Origin: Lewinellaceae bacterium
GTDB lineage: Bacteria > Bacteroidota > Bacteroidia > Chitinophagales > Saprospiraceae
Length of the DNA: 64,000 nt
Direction: 5' to 3'
NCBI GenBank assembly: GCA_016708875.1
Contig: JADJFA010000002.1
Span: 248,001 to 312,000, forward strand
The position numbers and the translations under genes were made by a program. Positions within the stretch are counted from its first letter, which is position 1. The number at the start of each line of letters is the position of its first letter. Under the pieces are notes generated by a model that was given only the letters and a program-made list of their open reading frames with translations, was not told the origin of the DNA and ran no database searches. Positions 52,949 to 61,949 of the stretch are shown here, in pieces.

Positions 52949-54577
52949 ATGTAGCATATTTTTCCTCAATCCATTCCCAGTCCACAACTGTTTCAGCATC
53001 AATCCTTTGCCTAATTTTTGCAAGCCCCGGTTTGAGGTCTGCACGCCGATCCTGATTCCGTAAAATTTTGAGTTTGAAAAGATCCTTTGCTAGCGGGAAA
53101 AACCGAAGTCGCTCCGCCCGCCGGTGAGGTGGCAAAGAATCGTCGCGACGCAAGCGCGTGGCTGTGGCATGGAGCATGTGTTCTGCATAGTCATCGTCCA
53201 GGTCATCAAGTTCATAGCGGATACGCGTGTCGAGCGTTGCGGCGATGGCATACAGATATATGTCATCCAAAGCGCCATAGCTCAAATAATGGGGCAAAGT
53301 TTTGGCAGCCTTCACAAAATCTCTTTTAGCAAAAAGTATGGCCGCAAGGGCAATGTCCAGCAGAAGTGTTTTTTGCTCGTCGTCGTTCAATCCGCTGATC
53401 CTGTTCCTGTGCTTTTGAAAAAAGTCCTCCGCCCACTCGTTTTTTTCAATTTTAAGGCGGTGAAAAGCATGTTTTGAAAATGGGTACTGGGAAGGGTTTC
53501 TCCCGATTTAAGTTGTTGTAACTGATGCAGTTGGACGGAAAAAATCTTTTCCAAAAAACGCGGATCTTTCGTCTCCCGATAGCGTGCGGGCCAAAATCCT
53601 CGCACCATAACGCGCATGGCTTGAACCCTTTGAGCAGGCAAGGCTTGCGGGTTTTCTGTCAATATGATTTCAAAAACTTCCGACAACTTTTCTGCTTCAG
53701 CAGGGTCGCTTTGCGTCAGGAAATCAAGTAGGGTGCAGTAGAGCGCCACGGCTGGCTGCTGCAAAAAGCCATTGGCTCGAAGTGTCCGCGCAATTTGCAC
53801 CGTTGTATCCCGGTTCACCAAAAATCGGGTATGCTCCGGCGAGTCATCTTCGAACAAACGCCACATGCGCTGATAATGAACCAGCCGGCACATCTGATCA
53901 AGTTTGCTCATTAAATAGAAGGTGTCAAGTTGTTCAGTGGCTGCCAACAGGTTTTTATCACCGTAACGCTCGCTGTTGTGTTCTTCAAAAAAGGCTTTTT
54001 CCTGTTCCACCTTAAATCGAAACTGATGGTAATCAGCGAACTCATGCTCATCAAAATCGCTGAAATCCACGCAGTTGTCCAATTCCTTCCGAGCCTGGTT
54101 GTTCAGATTTTCAAAAAAATTTTCTGCTTTTCGGCTTTTACGCCCCTTTTCTTCGATTTGAATGGAAGGAGCGGCAGGCACATTGGCCTGCTGCAGACGC
54201 TCGCTGTAAAACCGCATGAGCGAGAGTTTTTGCTGTACCTCATGGAGGAGTGCAGAGCCGTTTGGTTCCTCAGCATCGCGCAGCACGGCATATCGGAAGG
54301 TGACAAAATTCCGCACGATGCTCATCAATTGGGCCATGGTACGTTGTAATGCGCCTACTGGATTGGAGGCCTTGGGGAAAAAACGCTTGCCTGCAACATC
54401 GCGGTGAAGCTCCGGGCTATCAAATTGCGGGTAAAATTTCTTTAAAAATTCAAATAAAGCCAAGGTATCATCAGGCCTTGTATCGTTGAAAATCGGAGAT
54501 GCCGCAAAAAGATGCAAGGCTTCAAGTTCTTCTTGAGTAAGAAGTTGGAGGGTGCGGAGGAGTGGGCTGGCGTACAT
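52929..54577 (-). CDS. hypothetical helical protein (frameshifted)
   Basis: About 549-residue predicted cytoplasmic protein of unknown family, typical in size of a Bacteroidota-specific protein. It is almost entirely helical and begins MYASPLLRTLQLLTQEELEA, continuing with FLKKFYPQFDSPELHRDVAG and TMAQLMSIVRNFVTFRYAVL; no enzyme motif was seen. Near 53443 a run of A has lost one base: frame one ends LKKTSGRRTFFKSTGTGSAD*, while the neighbouring frame reads KNEWAEDFFQKHRNRISGLN DDEQ and continues to the stop at 52929. Reading both as a single gene is well supported because the repaired join is seamless. Confidence 0.7.
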
Positions 54578-54970
54578 CGTAGGCTGATTAAAACCATAAA
54601 AGTGCTGATAATCAACACCTTAAATCCATTCTTGTCAAATAGGGTCTCACAAAAATCTCAAAAAATTCCCAGTAATGGAAGTGATGTCAATTTCTGTGTT
54701 TGGCCTCTGCACCATATCACCCCCACCTTTGACCTATCAGAAGCGAACAAGGAAAGCCGAAACGTTTTTGAGAAGACTGTCAGAATTGAGAGACCGGGAA
54801 AGACCACATGAAAGCAGCCTGGCAAAGTTTGCCCAAACAACCCCGAGCAGCGCTCCGCCCCCCAGAAGACCGAGCAGGAAAAAGGTGAAATCAAAGGAGC
54901 GCTGCCGGGGGCCAGGTTTACCCCTGCCGCCAAGGCTTAGGGGGCGTAGGAGGGTAAACAAACACACTTT
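54578..54970. other. gap with weak coding signal
   Basis: No gene I can support. Around 54808-54930 two plus-strand frames look partly protein-like (MKAAWQSLPKQPRAAL, then QKTEQEKGEIKGALPGARF), as if a frameshifted remnant. The motif ACCACATGAAAGC at 54803 recurs at 55494. Confidence 0.35.
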
Positions 54971-55444
54971 ATGAACCTCAACGATTTTTTAACCCGCTTC
55001 AAAACACGGCCTATGGAACCGCTCCTGATCGAAGTCAGTTGCAACCTCAGCCAAAACGACCCAAAATGGGAGGAGATTTCAAGCCTTTCCCTTCAAGTCG
55101 GATACCGAGGACTAAACGGCAAAACCATCTGGAAGCACATCGGCTGGTTGCGCGAACAACTGCTACCTGCCGGCAGAACATTCGCCCACGCCCTTTGGAA
55201 ACCTGCCATGACTGACCATGTACTTGTGTTCGACTTTTTACCAGTACCCCACCCCGGAAGCCCAAAAACGGAGCAAACCTACAGACTACGAAAACGAATA
55301 ATTAGCCCTGATGGACAAAGCCGAACTGCTCGGACAGGACTTTTGAAAGGAGATTACGCCGACGAACATTTCACACTACACCCTATGTACCCTGCCAAGC
55401 AAAGACAAACACCTAAAACCTTCGACCCGCGGGCATCCAATTGA
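54971..55444 (+). CDS. hypothetical protein, possibly frameshifted
   Basis: Open frame of 157 codons starting MNLNDFLTRFKTRPMEPLLI; I recognise no family. The first 95 residues look like a normal soluble protein (IEVSCNLSQNDPKWEEISSL, TIWKHIGWLREQLLPAGRTF). After about 55235 the composition changes to Pro/Arg-rich, and the neighbouring frame looks more protein-like (YQYPTPEAQKRSKPTDYENE and LALMDKAELLGQDF), so a frameshift is likely. The strand is low in T throughout. A plus-strand terminator at 55824 is compatible with plus-strand transcription. Confidence 0.35.
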   Translation: MNLNDFLTRFKTRPMEPLLIEVSCNLSQNDPKWEEISSLSLQVGYRGLNGKTIWKHIGWLREQLLPAGRTFAHALWKPAMTDHVLVFDFLPVPHPGSPKTEQTYRLRKRIISPDGQSRTARTGLLKGDYADEHFTLHPMYPAKQRQTPKTFDPRASN

Positions 55445-55823
55445 GAAAAACCACACAAACAAACACTATGCCCCAACCCTTGAAACCACCCTAACCACAT
55501 GAAAGCGGCCACTGAAAAACCATTTGAAAACGCTTGAATCTTAAAAAGCCAGATGAACCAATTCCATCCAAGAAAACCATTTGGAAACTGTTGAGCCTCA
55601 AAAAGCCAGATGAAGCATTTTAACCAAGAAAACCAAGAAAAGGCGACCATGAGAGCGGCCCTTAAGTCATCCATTCACACTCATTTTGCCCTAACCCCAT
55701 CAAACCAAGCCCCAAATCACCTTTTGAGAACGCCTACCTCGTAAGGCCATCCTTCAACTGACTAACTGCCGTAGTAATTACGGCCCCTGTGTAACGGATT
55801 AGAATCGAAGAAAACAATTTTTT
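55445..55823. repeat. gap with degenerate direct repeats
   Basis: No gene seen. Two related stretches of about 55 bases start near 55514 and 55570; both contain AAAACCATTTG(G)AAA and AAAAAGCCAGATGAA. ACCACATGAAAGCGGCC at 55494 and GACCATGAGAGCGGCC at 55645 are a second repeated motif, also found at 54803. Confidence 0.5.
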
Positions 55824-55860
55824 AGCCCATTCCCTCCCCCAGAGCGAACGGGCTTTTTTG
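55824..55860 (+). terminator. intrinsic terminator
   Basis: AGCCC-ATTC pairs with GAAC-GGGCT (one mismatch) and is followed by six T on the plus strand. Confidence 0.55.
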
Positions 55861-55916
55861 TTAGTAACGGCGGCTTTAGCCGCTGGACACTTAGCTCTGA
55901 GGGTTAAATCCGCCGG

Positions 55917-55954
55917 TACAAAAAGTGCCGTCCCCACATTTGGGAGCGGCACTT
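55917..55954 (-). terminator. intrinsic terminator of the small membrane protein
   Basis: On the minus strand AAGTGCCGCTCCC pairs with GGGACGGCACTT (one bulge) and is followed by TTTTTG. It lies 38 bases after the stop of the small gene at 55992-56195. Confidence 0.75.
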
Positions 55955-55991
55955 GTCTCATGGTTGCACTTCATTGGGCGTCATACAGGGC

Positions 55992-56195
55992 TTAGGGCAG
56001 TTGAACTGTCCTTGCCTTTGCGGTAGGCCGTTCTTTTGCGACGTTCACCTTTGTGGGTTGTGCGTCTGGGCGGGTGACGGATTCGCTTGTCATTTTGAAA
56101 TACAACATGGCCACCAATGCAAGGTGGAGGGCAATTGCGAGCACCATAGCGTGCCTTTTGCTTTGGCGTTCATTTCGTTCGGTAGTGTGGTACAT
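55992..56195 (-). CDS. small single-helix membrane protein
   Basis: Predicted 67-residue inner-membrane protein: basic N-terminus (MYHTTERNERQSKRHAM), one hydrophobic helix (VLAIALHLALVAMLYF) and a polar, Lys/Arg/Pro-containing tail on the far side. This resembles the N-terminal anchor of a TonB-like protein, but the periplasmic domain is missing. The clean ATG, the amphipathic layout and the intrinsic terminator right after the stop argue that it is real. Function unknown. Confidence 0.55.
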   Translation of the reverse strand: MYHTTERNERQSKRHAMVLAIALHLALVAMLYFKMTSESVTRPDAQPTKVNVAKERPTAKARTVQLP

Positions 56196-56299
56196 AGGGA
56201 GGGTATTTATTGGTTAATCTCATCAAATGACCAAACGTGAACGCAGAGAAGCAGAAAAAAAGTTTCTTTACACAAATATTTTATTTGTTAAATATTTCA

Positions 56300-56833
56300 T
56301 TAGTCCAAAAGTCCGTCAGGCAAATCCACCAGAACACGACGGTTCTGCTCGTCAATTGAACGTATAAACTGTTCATTTAGAGGGACTAACACTTCCCTGC
56401 CCTTATATTTCAAGAAAGCCATTTCTTGCTGTGGCATTTCCAGCACCTCGTCAATCAATCCAATTTCTCCCAAGGTTTCATCCACCAAAAGAAACCCCGT
56501 GAGATGGTCATACTCAAGACCATCCTCTTCTTCTACCTCAAATTCGCGGGCATGGTCAGGCAAAATGTCTTGTTGGCGCAATAGCACATCTCGCGATTGG
56601 AGCAGCATAGCAGTATCCCGGTTGTCCACCTCTTCGAGTTTCATGATCATTTCCCCTCCTCCGCGCACATTGGCGATGAAATAAGGGATTTTCAATCCTT
56701 TAATTTCCAAGAATATCCGCTCGTTTTTCATAAAATCTTCCAAATACCGCTCCTCAATGAAAACTTTCAGCTCGCCCGTAAGGCTATGCGCTTTACGGGT
56801 CCGGCCAATGGTAACGTATTGTGTTTCTGCCAT
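56300..56833 (-). CDS. rimM: ribosome maturation factor RimM
   Basis: Assembly factor for the 30S head that binds ribosomal protein S19 (177 residues). N-terminal RimM domain: YVTIGRTRKAHSLTGELKVF, with the family's G-x-hh-x-G-ELKV pattern; C-terminal PRC-barrel: LTGFLLVDETLGEIGLIDEV and KGREVLVPLNEQFIRSIDEQ, ending in the usual LPDGLLD. In many genomes rimM follows rpsP; here the upstream neighbour is a repeat and an unrelated lipoprotein, so the usual cluster is broken. A GATTCGATT repeat begins 1 base before its ATG. Confidence 0.95.
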   Translation of the reverse strand: MAETQYVTIGRTRKAHSLTGELKVFIEERYLEDFMKNERIFLEIKGLKIPYFIANVRGGGEMIMKLEEVDNRDTAMLLQSRDVLLRQQDILPDHAREFEVEEEDGLEYDHLTGFLLVDETLGEIGLIDEVLEMPQQEMAFLKYKGREVLVPLNEQFIRSIDEQNRRVLVDLPDGLLD

Positions 56834-56970
56834 GATTTGATTGTTCTGATTGATTCGATTGCCTGATTGATTCGATTGTTATGATTAGAAGATGAGCATG
56901 CCTTTTCCTGGTGAAGAAAGGACCACAACTGATATTGTCAATCGAATCAATCGGGCAATCAAATAATCCT
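56834..56970. repeat. GATTGATTCGATT-type inverted repeat, copy 6
   Basis: Left arm 56836-56885 (GATTTGATTGTTCTGATTGA, CGATTGCCTGATTGATTCGATTG region) and right arm 56936-56968 (TGTCAATCGAATCAATCGGG, CAATCAAATAATCC) around about 50 bases of unique loop. It lies directly upstream of rimM. Confidence 0.85.
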
Positions 56971-56975
56971 CAATT

Positions 56976-57812
56976 TCAATTAAAAGATAAAATAGTTTGT
57001 CGAAGAATATAGCCTTTTTCTGCTTTTTGTGGCCAAGGGCGGGTTTCACAATCGGTAGGTAGGGGCACTTGGTTGCAATATTGAGAATCAAGAATCCACT
57101 GTTCCCGCCAAACGACGCCGATATGCTTGGCATAACGAACCCTCGAAAGCCGACGTTCGATTACATTAGTATCATCTGCTTCTGTGACCAGCAATGTTGA
57201 ATCAAAAGAAAATTGGCCTACAATTGCCTGAACGTCAATAGAATCCACCTTATAAGCCCAGTTGGTAAATGGACGCATACGTTCTCCGGCAATCTCTATT
57301 TCCCGGCTTTCGTCTATCCAAATATTCCCATCCCATTCGCTGCGACGGTCCATTGGAAACACCAACTTTAAAAACCGCCAATTGTCTTCAGTGCGGATAG
57401 ATTGAGTCGCTGTCTGGCTTGATGTAATTGCATTTTTGAAGACCCAGGGTTGGCTCAGGTCTGTTTGTTCATAACGTTCGATGATATACTGCAACTCACC
57501 GGAACTGTCACGTAGTGTGTCAGCCACAATTTCTTTGGAGAAAGTCCGGGAGGAATCTTGGACAGTATTGCCCCCAGCATCAAAATCGTACACGATGCTA
57601 TCCACCTGACACACCACAAATTTGCCAATTTTCAAGGGGAAATATGCATATTGACTACTATCTATTGGCGCTATATCCGAAATTTGTCGTTCTCCACAGG
57701 CAAGAAAGATCATTGTAAAAACAACCCAATAACTGCTGCTGGTTAATTGCTTAAAACCAACATTCAAAAAGGCGGGAGTGTTTAAACAAGCCTTTATTCT
57801 CATGTAAATCAT
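56976..57812 (-). CDS. hypothetical lipoprotein
   Basis: Predicted 278-residue lipoprotein with the unusual feature of a long N-terminal stretch before the signal core (SSYWVVFTMIFLAC). The lipobox Cys is at about residue 40. The mature part is beta-rich (YAYFPLKIGKFVVCQVDSIV, NWRFLKLVFPMDRRSEWDGN, HIGVVWREQWILDSQ), a pattern repeated in uncharacterised Bacteroidota lipoproteins. A TACCTTTG box lies 6 bases before the ATG at 57812 (57803 is an alternative start). Function unknown. Confidence 0.65.
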   Translation of the reverse strand: MIYMRIKACLNTPAFLNVGFKQLTSSSYWVVFTMIFLACGERQISDIAPIDSSQYAYFPLKIGKFVVCQVDSIVYDFDAGGNTVQDSSRTFSKEIVADTLRDSSGELQYIIERYEQTDLSQPWVFKNAITSSQTATQSIRTEDNWRFLKLVFPMDRRSEWDGNIWIDESREIEIAGERMRPFTNWAYKVDSIDVQAIVGQFSFDSTLLVTEADDTNVIERRLSRVRYAKHIGVVWREQWILDSQYCNQVPLPTDCETRPWPQKAEKGYILRQTILSFN

Positions 57813-57818
57813 TTAGGG

Positions 57819-57826
57819 CAAAGGTA
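57819..57826 (-). promoter_or_regulatory. -7 box TACCTTTG
   Basis: Minus-strand TATATACCTTTGCCC immediately before the lipoprotein start at 57812. Confidence 0.55.
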
Positions 57827-57859
57827 TATATTTTACTGCCGAAGCAATTTTACGATAAA

Positions 57860-57901
57860 AGCAAGAAACCCGATGCAGATATACTGCATCGGGTCTTGCT
57901 T
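57860..57901. terminator. bidirectional hairpin terminator
   Basis: ACCCGATGCAG / CTGCATCGGGT around ATATA, extended by GCAAG/CTTGC; A- and T-rich flanks. It follows the small gene at 57930-58162 on the minus strand. Confidence 0.8.
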
Positions 57902-57929
57902 ATCAATTTCTTGTGATACTCAGTTTGCC

Positions 57930-58162
57930 TTATCCAAAAACCGCCGCGATTTCCCAAACCCTACCTAAAACAGAAACATCTGGGACAGGAAGTTTATCTG
58001 ATTCGTCTACATCATCCCCTTCAACCTGATTTTGCGCCATCTCCATTTTTGAAAATGACTGCGCAGACATAGCATTGGTACGGAGATTTACAAAAGCAAA
58101 TGCAAAAAGACTTAGTAAAGAAGCTGTTACAGAAGTGTTTTGAAAGTATTTTCTCGTTTCAT
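57930..58162 (-). CDS. small exported protein (about 77 residues, one frameshift)
   Basis: The minus strand reads continuously from KYFQNTSVTASLLSLFAFAF, a signal peptide core, through VNLRTNAMSAQSFSKMEMAQ and NQVEGDDVDESDKLPVPDVS to VLGRVWEIAAVFG and a stop at 57930. An ATG (MKRE) at 58162 comes into frame if a GAAAATAC is read as GAAAAATAC, the same type of A-run loss seen in other genes here. Without the repair no normal start codon exists. A hairpin terminator follows the stop. No family recognised; the acidic middle suggests a soluble secreted peptide. Confidence 0.45.
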
Positions 58163-58301
58163 GCTTAATGAATTTTGCGAAGGAGGGACGAAATTAATGG
58201 CTTTTTTGATTTTAAATACTTTTTAGAGACATTATTTTCATTTCCATAGACAACCATTCTATCGAAAAGGTTGCTGTTCAGCGGCGCTTTTTTTAAAAAA
58301 G

Positions 58302-58334
58302 CAAAAAACCCTGCCGGTATTGCACCAGCCGGGT
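58302..58334 (-). terminator. intrinsic terminator after the DUF1573 gene
   Basis: On the minus strand ACCCGGCTGG pairs with CCGGCAGGGT (one mismatch, one G-U) and is followed by TTTTTTGC. Confidence 0.65.
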
Positions 58335-58364
58335 CGTATCGTCAAACCAAAAATCAATCAGTTC

Positions 58365-58792
58365 TTATTGCTTGATGCCGCCGTTGCTGGCAGGCACTGC
58401 TTCTTGCGTTGGTGGCACCAACACCTCGCCTTTGATGGTGAGGGTGTGCGTATCTGGTGTTTCGTTGGTAGTAAGCGTCACAGTTTTCGTGAATGCGCCA
58501 GGACGGTTGGTGTCGTAGCTCACGTCAATGGTTTTAGTTTCGCCAGGCATAATTGGCTCCTGTGGGTAGGTTGGTATAGTACAACCACACGATCCTTTGG
58601 CGGATTTGATGACGAGTGGCTCGTTGCCAGTATTGGTAAACGAGAACTTACGAATTTTGTCGCTTCCTTTTTAGATCTTGCCGTAGTCAACAGTTGTTGT
58701 CGGGAAAGTCATCACTGGACCCGTTGCATTTTGAGCATTGATTGCAAAGAGCCGAGGAGAAAGAAAGCGAGGAGGGAAAATGCTTGTTTCAT
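58365..58792 (-). CDS. DUF1573 domain protein (frameshift plus internal stop)
   Basis: Exported Ig-like single-domain protein of about 142 residues. The start at 58792 (MKQAFSLLAFFLLGS) is a signal peptide. The DUF1573 domain reads GPVMTFPTTTVDYGKI, then KGSDKIRKFSFTNTGNEPLV, IKSAKGSCGCTIPTYPQEPI and MPGETKTIDVSYDTNRPGAF. Two lesions: one base is missing near 58738, after the signal peptide, and a TAA replaces a codon (probably GAA or CAA) at about 58671 in KI-stop-KGSDK. DUF1573 proteins are common exported Bacteroidota proteins of unknown function. A terminator follows. Confidence 0.75.
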
Positions 58793-58903
58793 TAGAAAGG
58801 AAACCGTTTAAGATGAGATGAATGTAAGGTGAGTTAATTGTTGTTGTCAGAATGATGGCACAAAAGTATGGGGGGGGGAGGCGCCTAAAGAATACCCCCG
58901 CTG

Positions 58904-60679
58904 TTAACGATAGGTAAAATAAAGCAAACCCTTTTTGAAGTTCCCTAATGAATTGAAAAACAAGGGCTTTTGAACGTTTTTGAAATCAATAATCCATGTT
59001 CGGATTCCACATATTGATACGAAGCCCAGCACCGAAAACTTGAGTTGAAGTCTCCTTGCAGCATCGTCGCTGGCTTTCTTTCGATGGAGGAATTTGATAT
59101 CTACAAACACATTATGCCATAACGACCAGGATGCATCCAGACCGAATAGATCAATCCTGGCCGCCACGCCTTGGCCAATCTCATTGTCGTAGTCCTGCAC
59201 ACGTGTGTTATAATCAAGGAGTGGATTGCCGCCCCAATTCTCAGTGGGTGTATTGTCCCCAATTTGGGCATGGATAAAACGTGCCTGAAGCGAAAGGCGA
59301 GAAAGTGGCTGCCAACGAAGCAACACAAGCGATTCTCTGAAATTGGCACCTAAAGGGTGCGCCAAGGGTTGGTTGTAGTGCGTGTAGCTATTCGCAGGAT
59401 CGTAATGGGAGTAAGTAAATGGCCTCGCAAGGTTGTGTTCCACTTGCAAATCCAAATGATCGAGACCAAATACATTCACATATTTGACGCCGGCCTGGAT
59501 TCCCCACTTGTTTGCCCACCAGCCACTCCCACTAAATATTTCAGAAGACACCAGTTCATCGAGCAGCACTTGTCCATAGAGTTGAACACGCCGCAGCACG
59601 TTCCAACGCCCATCAAATCCCAACAGTACATTGTCAGGACTGCCGATCATACCTTCCACGCTGCGGTAAAAAATGACAGGATTCAAGTATTGGAACTCAA
59701 ACTGGCGACTGCGATTGAAAACCGTGGCCTCAAAAAAGCCAAATGCCAGGCGAGGTGCAACCTTGAAATTCAAATAGTGGATGGCCACATACTTTTTGGG
59801 CAATATCGTGCCATCGGGGATATTTACCTGAGAAACAGGACTAAGCTCGAGGAACAGGTTTTGGAAATGAAACTTCCACACACGGGTATCCAGCTTCAAG
59901 AAAAAGGTCGGTGCAGAAAAATCTGAGAGGAACATAGAACGGTAGCCATTCCCAATAAAATGCTTGCCGTGTCCGATTTGGATGCCAAAATGCCTTGATG
60001 CCTGGAAGCCGAGATAGGCGGTGGCCACATTGAAATCGTAACCATTCTGAATATAAAAGATTGCTGTTGTAGCCCTTGAAAAAACCGGCACCTGGAATTG
60101 CCAGGAATTCACCTACCCGCTGGGAAACATATCGCGGAAAGCGAGCCTGCGTTTCCACCAAATTGGTATAAAAAAACACTTTTCGGTCCACCTCACCGCG
60201 CAGTTCAAATCCGCGCTGGTTTTGAAAAACCATTTCCGCATCATCCCGTTCGCGACCCAAATGAAAATTCAGCATTGGGTTGGCCCGAAGTTTAAAATGG
60301 CGGGTGTTCACTTCATAGAAGTTGGCGGGCGTTTGGTAAAAGTATTTTAAAATTCCTCTTCTGGCATTACGACGTAATAACGGCTGGTGTCGGCAAGCCA
60401 TTCATTGTTATCATTCAATAAATAGCGAATATCTCTTTGATCTCGCCAAGAAAGCGCTTTGACCCAAGAAGATCAAGCCTGAGCGCGTATACTGCTGCAT
60501 CTCGCCTATTAAAGAATTTGAGTTCGGGGTGAATCGGGCTTTCGATACCGCTCAGAATTTCCAAGCGGTCGAGCATTGGGTAGGAAGGATTGCAGCGGAA
60601 TGCCGGATGTTTGGGAAAGCAGTGGTAATGGCAGTAGCAGTGGCAGTAGCCCCCGCAAACGGCGTAACATATTGATCAT
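58904..60679 (-). CDS. capsule assembly Wzi-like outer-membrane barrel (several frameshifts)
   Basis: Outer-membrane beta-barrel of about 590 residues resembling Wzi, which anchors capsule at the surface. The signal peptide is MLRRLRGLLPLLLPLPLLSQ near 60670. Then, across frames: FFNRRDAAVYALRLDLLGSK, ANFYEVNTRHFKLRANPMLN, RGFELRGEVDRKVFFYTNL, and from about 60080 the long intact part with AYLGFQASRHFGIQIGHGKH, GYRSMFLSDFSAPTFFLKLD, PVIFYRSVEGMIGSPDNVLL and LDLQVEHNLARPFTYSHYDP. Frame changes near 60080, 60340, 60460 and 60550. Assignment to the Wzi family is from these patterns and is not certain. Confidence 0.65.
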
Positions 60680-60757
60680 AAAAGAAATTAAGCGCTTGCT
60701 ATAAAACCTAGAAATACCGCTTTCCAATCTTCCCAGAAGGAGGCATTTCAGGAGGAG

Positions 60758-61937
60758 TTATGCCAAAGCAGGTAAAGTCGCCCCCATGTTTTCCACCGTT
60801 TGGCGAAGTTGAAGCAGGTGCTCAGCAGATTGTTCAGGGGTATATCGGCGGTATAACGCCGGGGTCACGTCCATAGCAATGAGCGGTTTCTCTCGTAAGT
60901 TCAGCATTTTGCGCTGTTTTGTATCAAAAACTGGGAAATCATGACAAATTCCACATCGAAAACCCTCCCCTCCGGGTATCCAAGCGTACTGTCTTCCTGC
61001 AAACCTGCGGCCTCCACATTTGCCAGGTTTTTGGGGCTGAAAACCGCAGGTAATGCTGGCGACCAGAGGTAATTTCAATAGGTGAAACCTGACGGAGCGA
61101 CTCAGCCACGATTGAAAACTTCCTGACTTTCAAAAGCCTCGTAACTGGGGTGAAAGCCAATACCATGTCCACGCTCCGTAATTATTGTCATCAATTTATT
61201 GACAAATGGATGCCGAATTGGATACCAGCAATCGCTAGACCGAGGCCTTTCTCCATGAAGTTGAACTGTGCGTGAAGATTGTTCTTTCAAAGAGGTCAAG
61301 CCATTCGTCAAACACATCGTAAGGGTCCTTTTGCTTGAAAGCGTGATTTTTGAGCCAATAGGTGGCTTCATTTATGTCGCCACGTTTAAAAATTGCCCCG
61401 GCAATGGTCTTTGCCCGGTCTGCATTAGACCACCAGAGCCTCGGATGGTCTACATCACAACTTATTGAAATTTGGAACGGACGCTGTTTGCGCTCGCCAC
61501 GCCAACCAAGCCGGACCAGGGCTTCCCCAAAGCCAATCGGCCCATTCGTTCACAACCAGGCGGTGGAGAAACCCTGTTTCCAAGCCAAGGATTGTACTGC
61601 GGGAAACGCCCATGTGCGTCGCGTTCGACATTCTGGGTTTCCTCCCAGCGCGTAAGCATGACAAAAGCAATGGCAAAGAGATCGGAATTTGGATCATTGT
61701 TAAACTGATGAGCCGCTGGTGGGCAGAAACTTCCCGAAAGTTTAGAACTTTCGGGAAGTTCCATCGCAGCAAACCAATCCTCGATTTTCAATTCTGCACC
61801 GTTCGGCAGCCGGATAATATGCAAGCCTCCCTACCAAATTCCATAACGTATTCAAGCCCAGCATCTCGTGGAGCAAGACGTGGAAAATGTATTCCTTTTC
61901 GGGCTGAAAATGTTCCAGAAGTCAGAACAGTTAGCAT
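60758..61937 (-). CDS. polysaccharide deacetylase family protein (many frameshifts)
   Basis: Across the three minus frames one gene can be read: MLTVLTSGTFQPEKEYIFHV and LLHEMLGL at the start (61937), IIRLPNGAELKIEDWFAAME, DLFAIAFVMLTRWEETQN, ERDAHGRFP, FLHRLVVNEWADWLWG, then CDVDHPRLWW (the HDVD-type catalytic Asp region), TYWLKNHAFKQKDPYDVFDE, HGIGFHPSYEAF and ENMGATLP near the 3' end. This is the layout of Bacteroidota polysaccharide deacetylase-like proteins with an N-terminal DUF7033-type domain. At least six frame changes in under 1.2 kb. Confidence 0.65.
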
Positions 61938-61949
61938 ATTTATCCTTAA

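Noticed and set aside
53380..53450. Translational coupling of two genes by ATGA overlap
   Set aside because: The downstream frame lacks its own typical start region, and both frames join seamlessly when one A is added.
51293..54577. Other long frames antisense to the MBOAT and helical-protein genes
   Set aside because: Composition follows the codon structure of the opposite strand; no independent motif.
55354..55674. Minus-strand frame of 106 codons
   Set aside because: Low-complexity Trp/Phe/Gly-rich text produced by the repeat units on the other strand.
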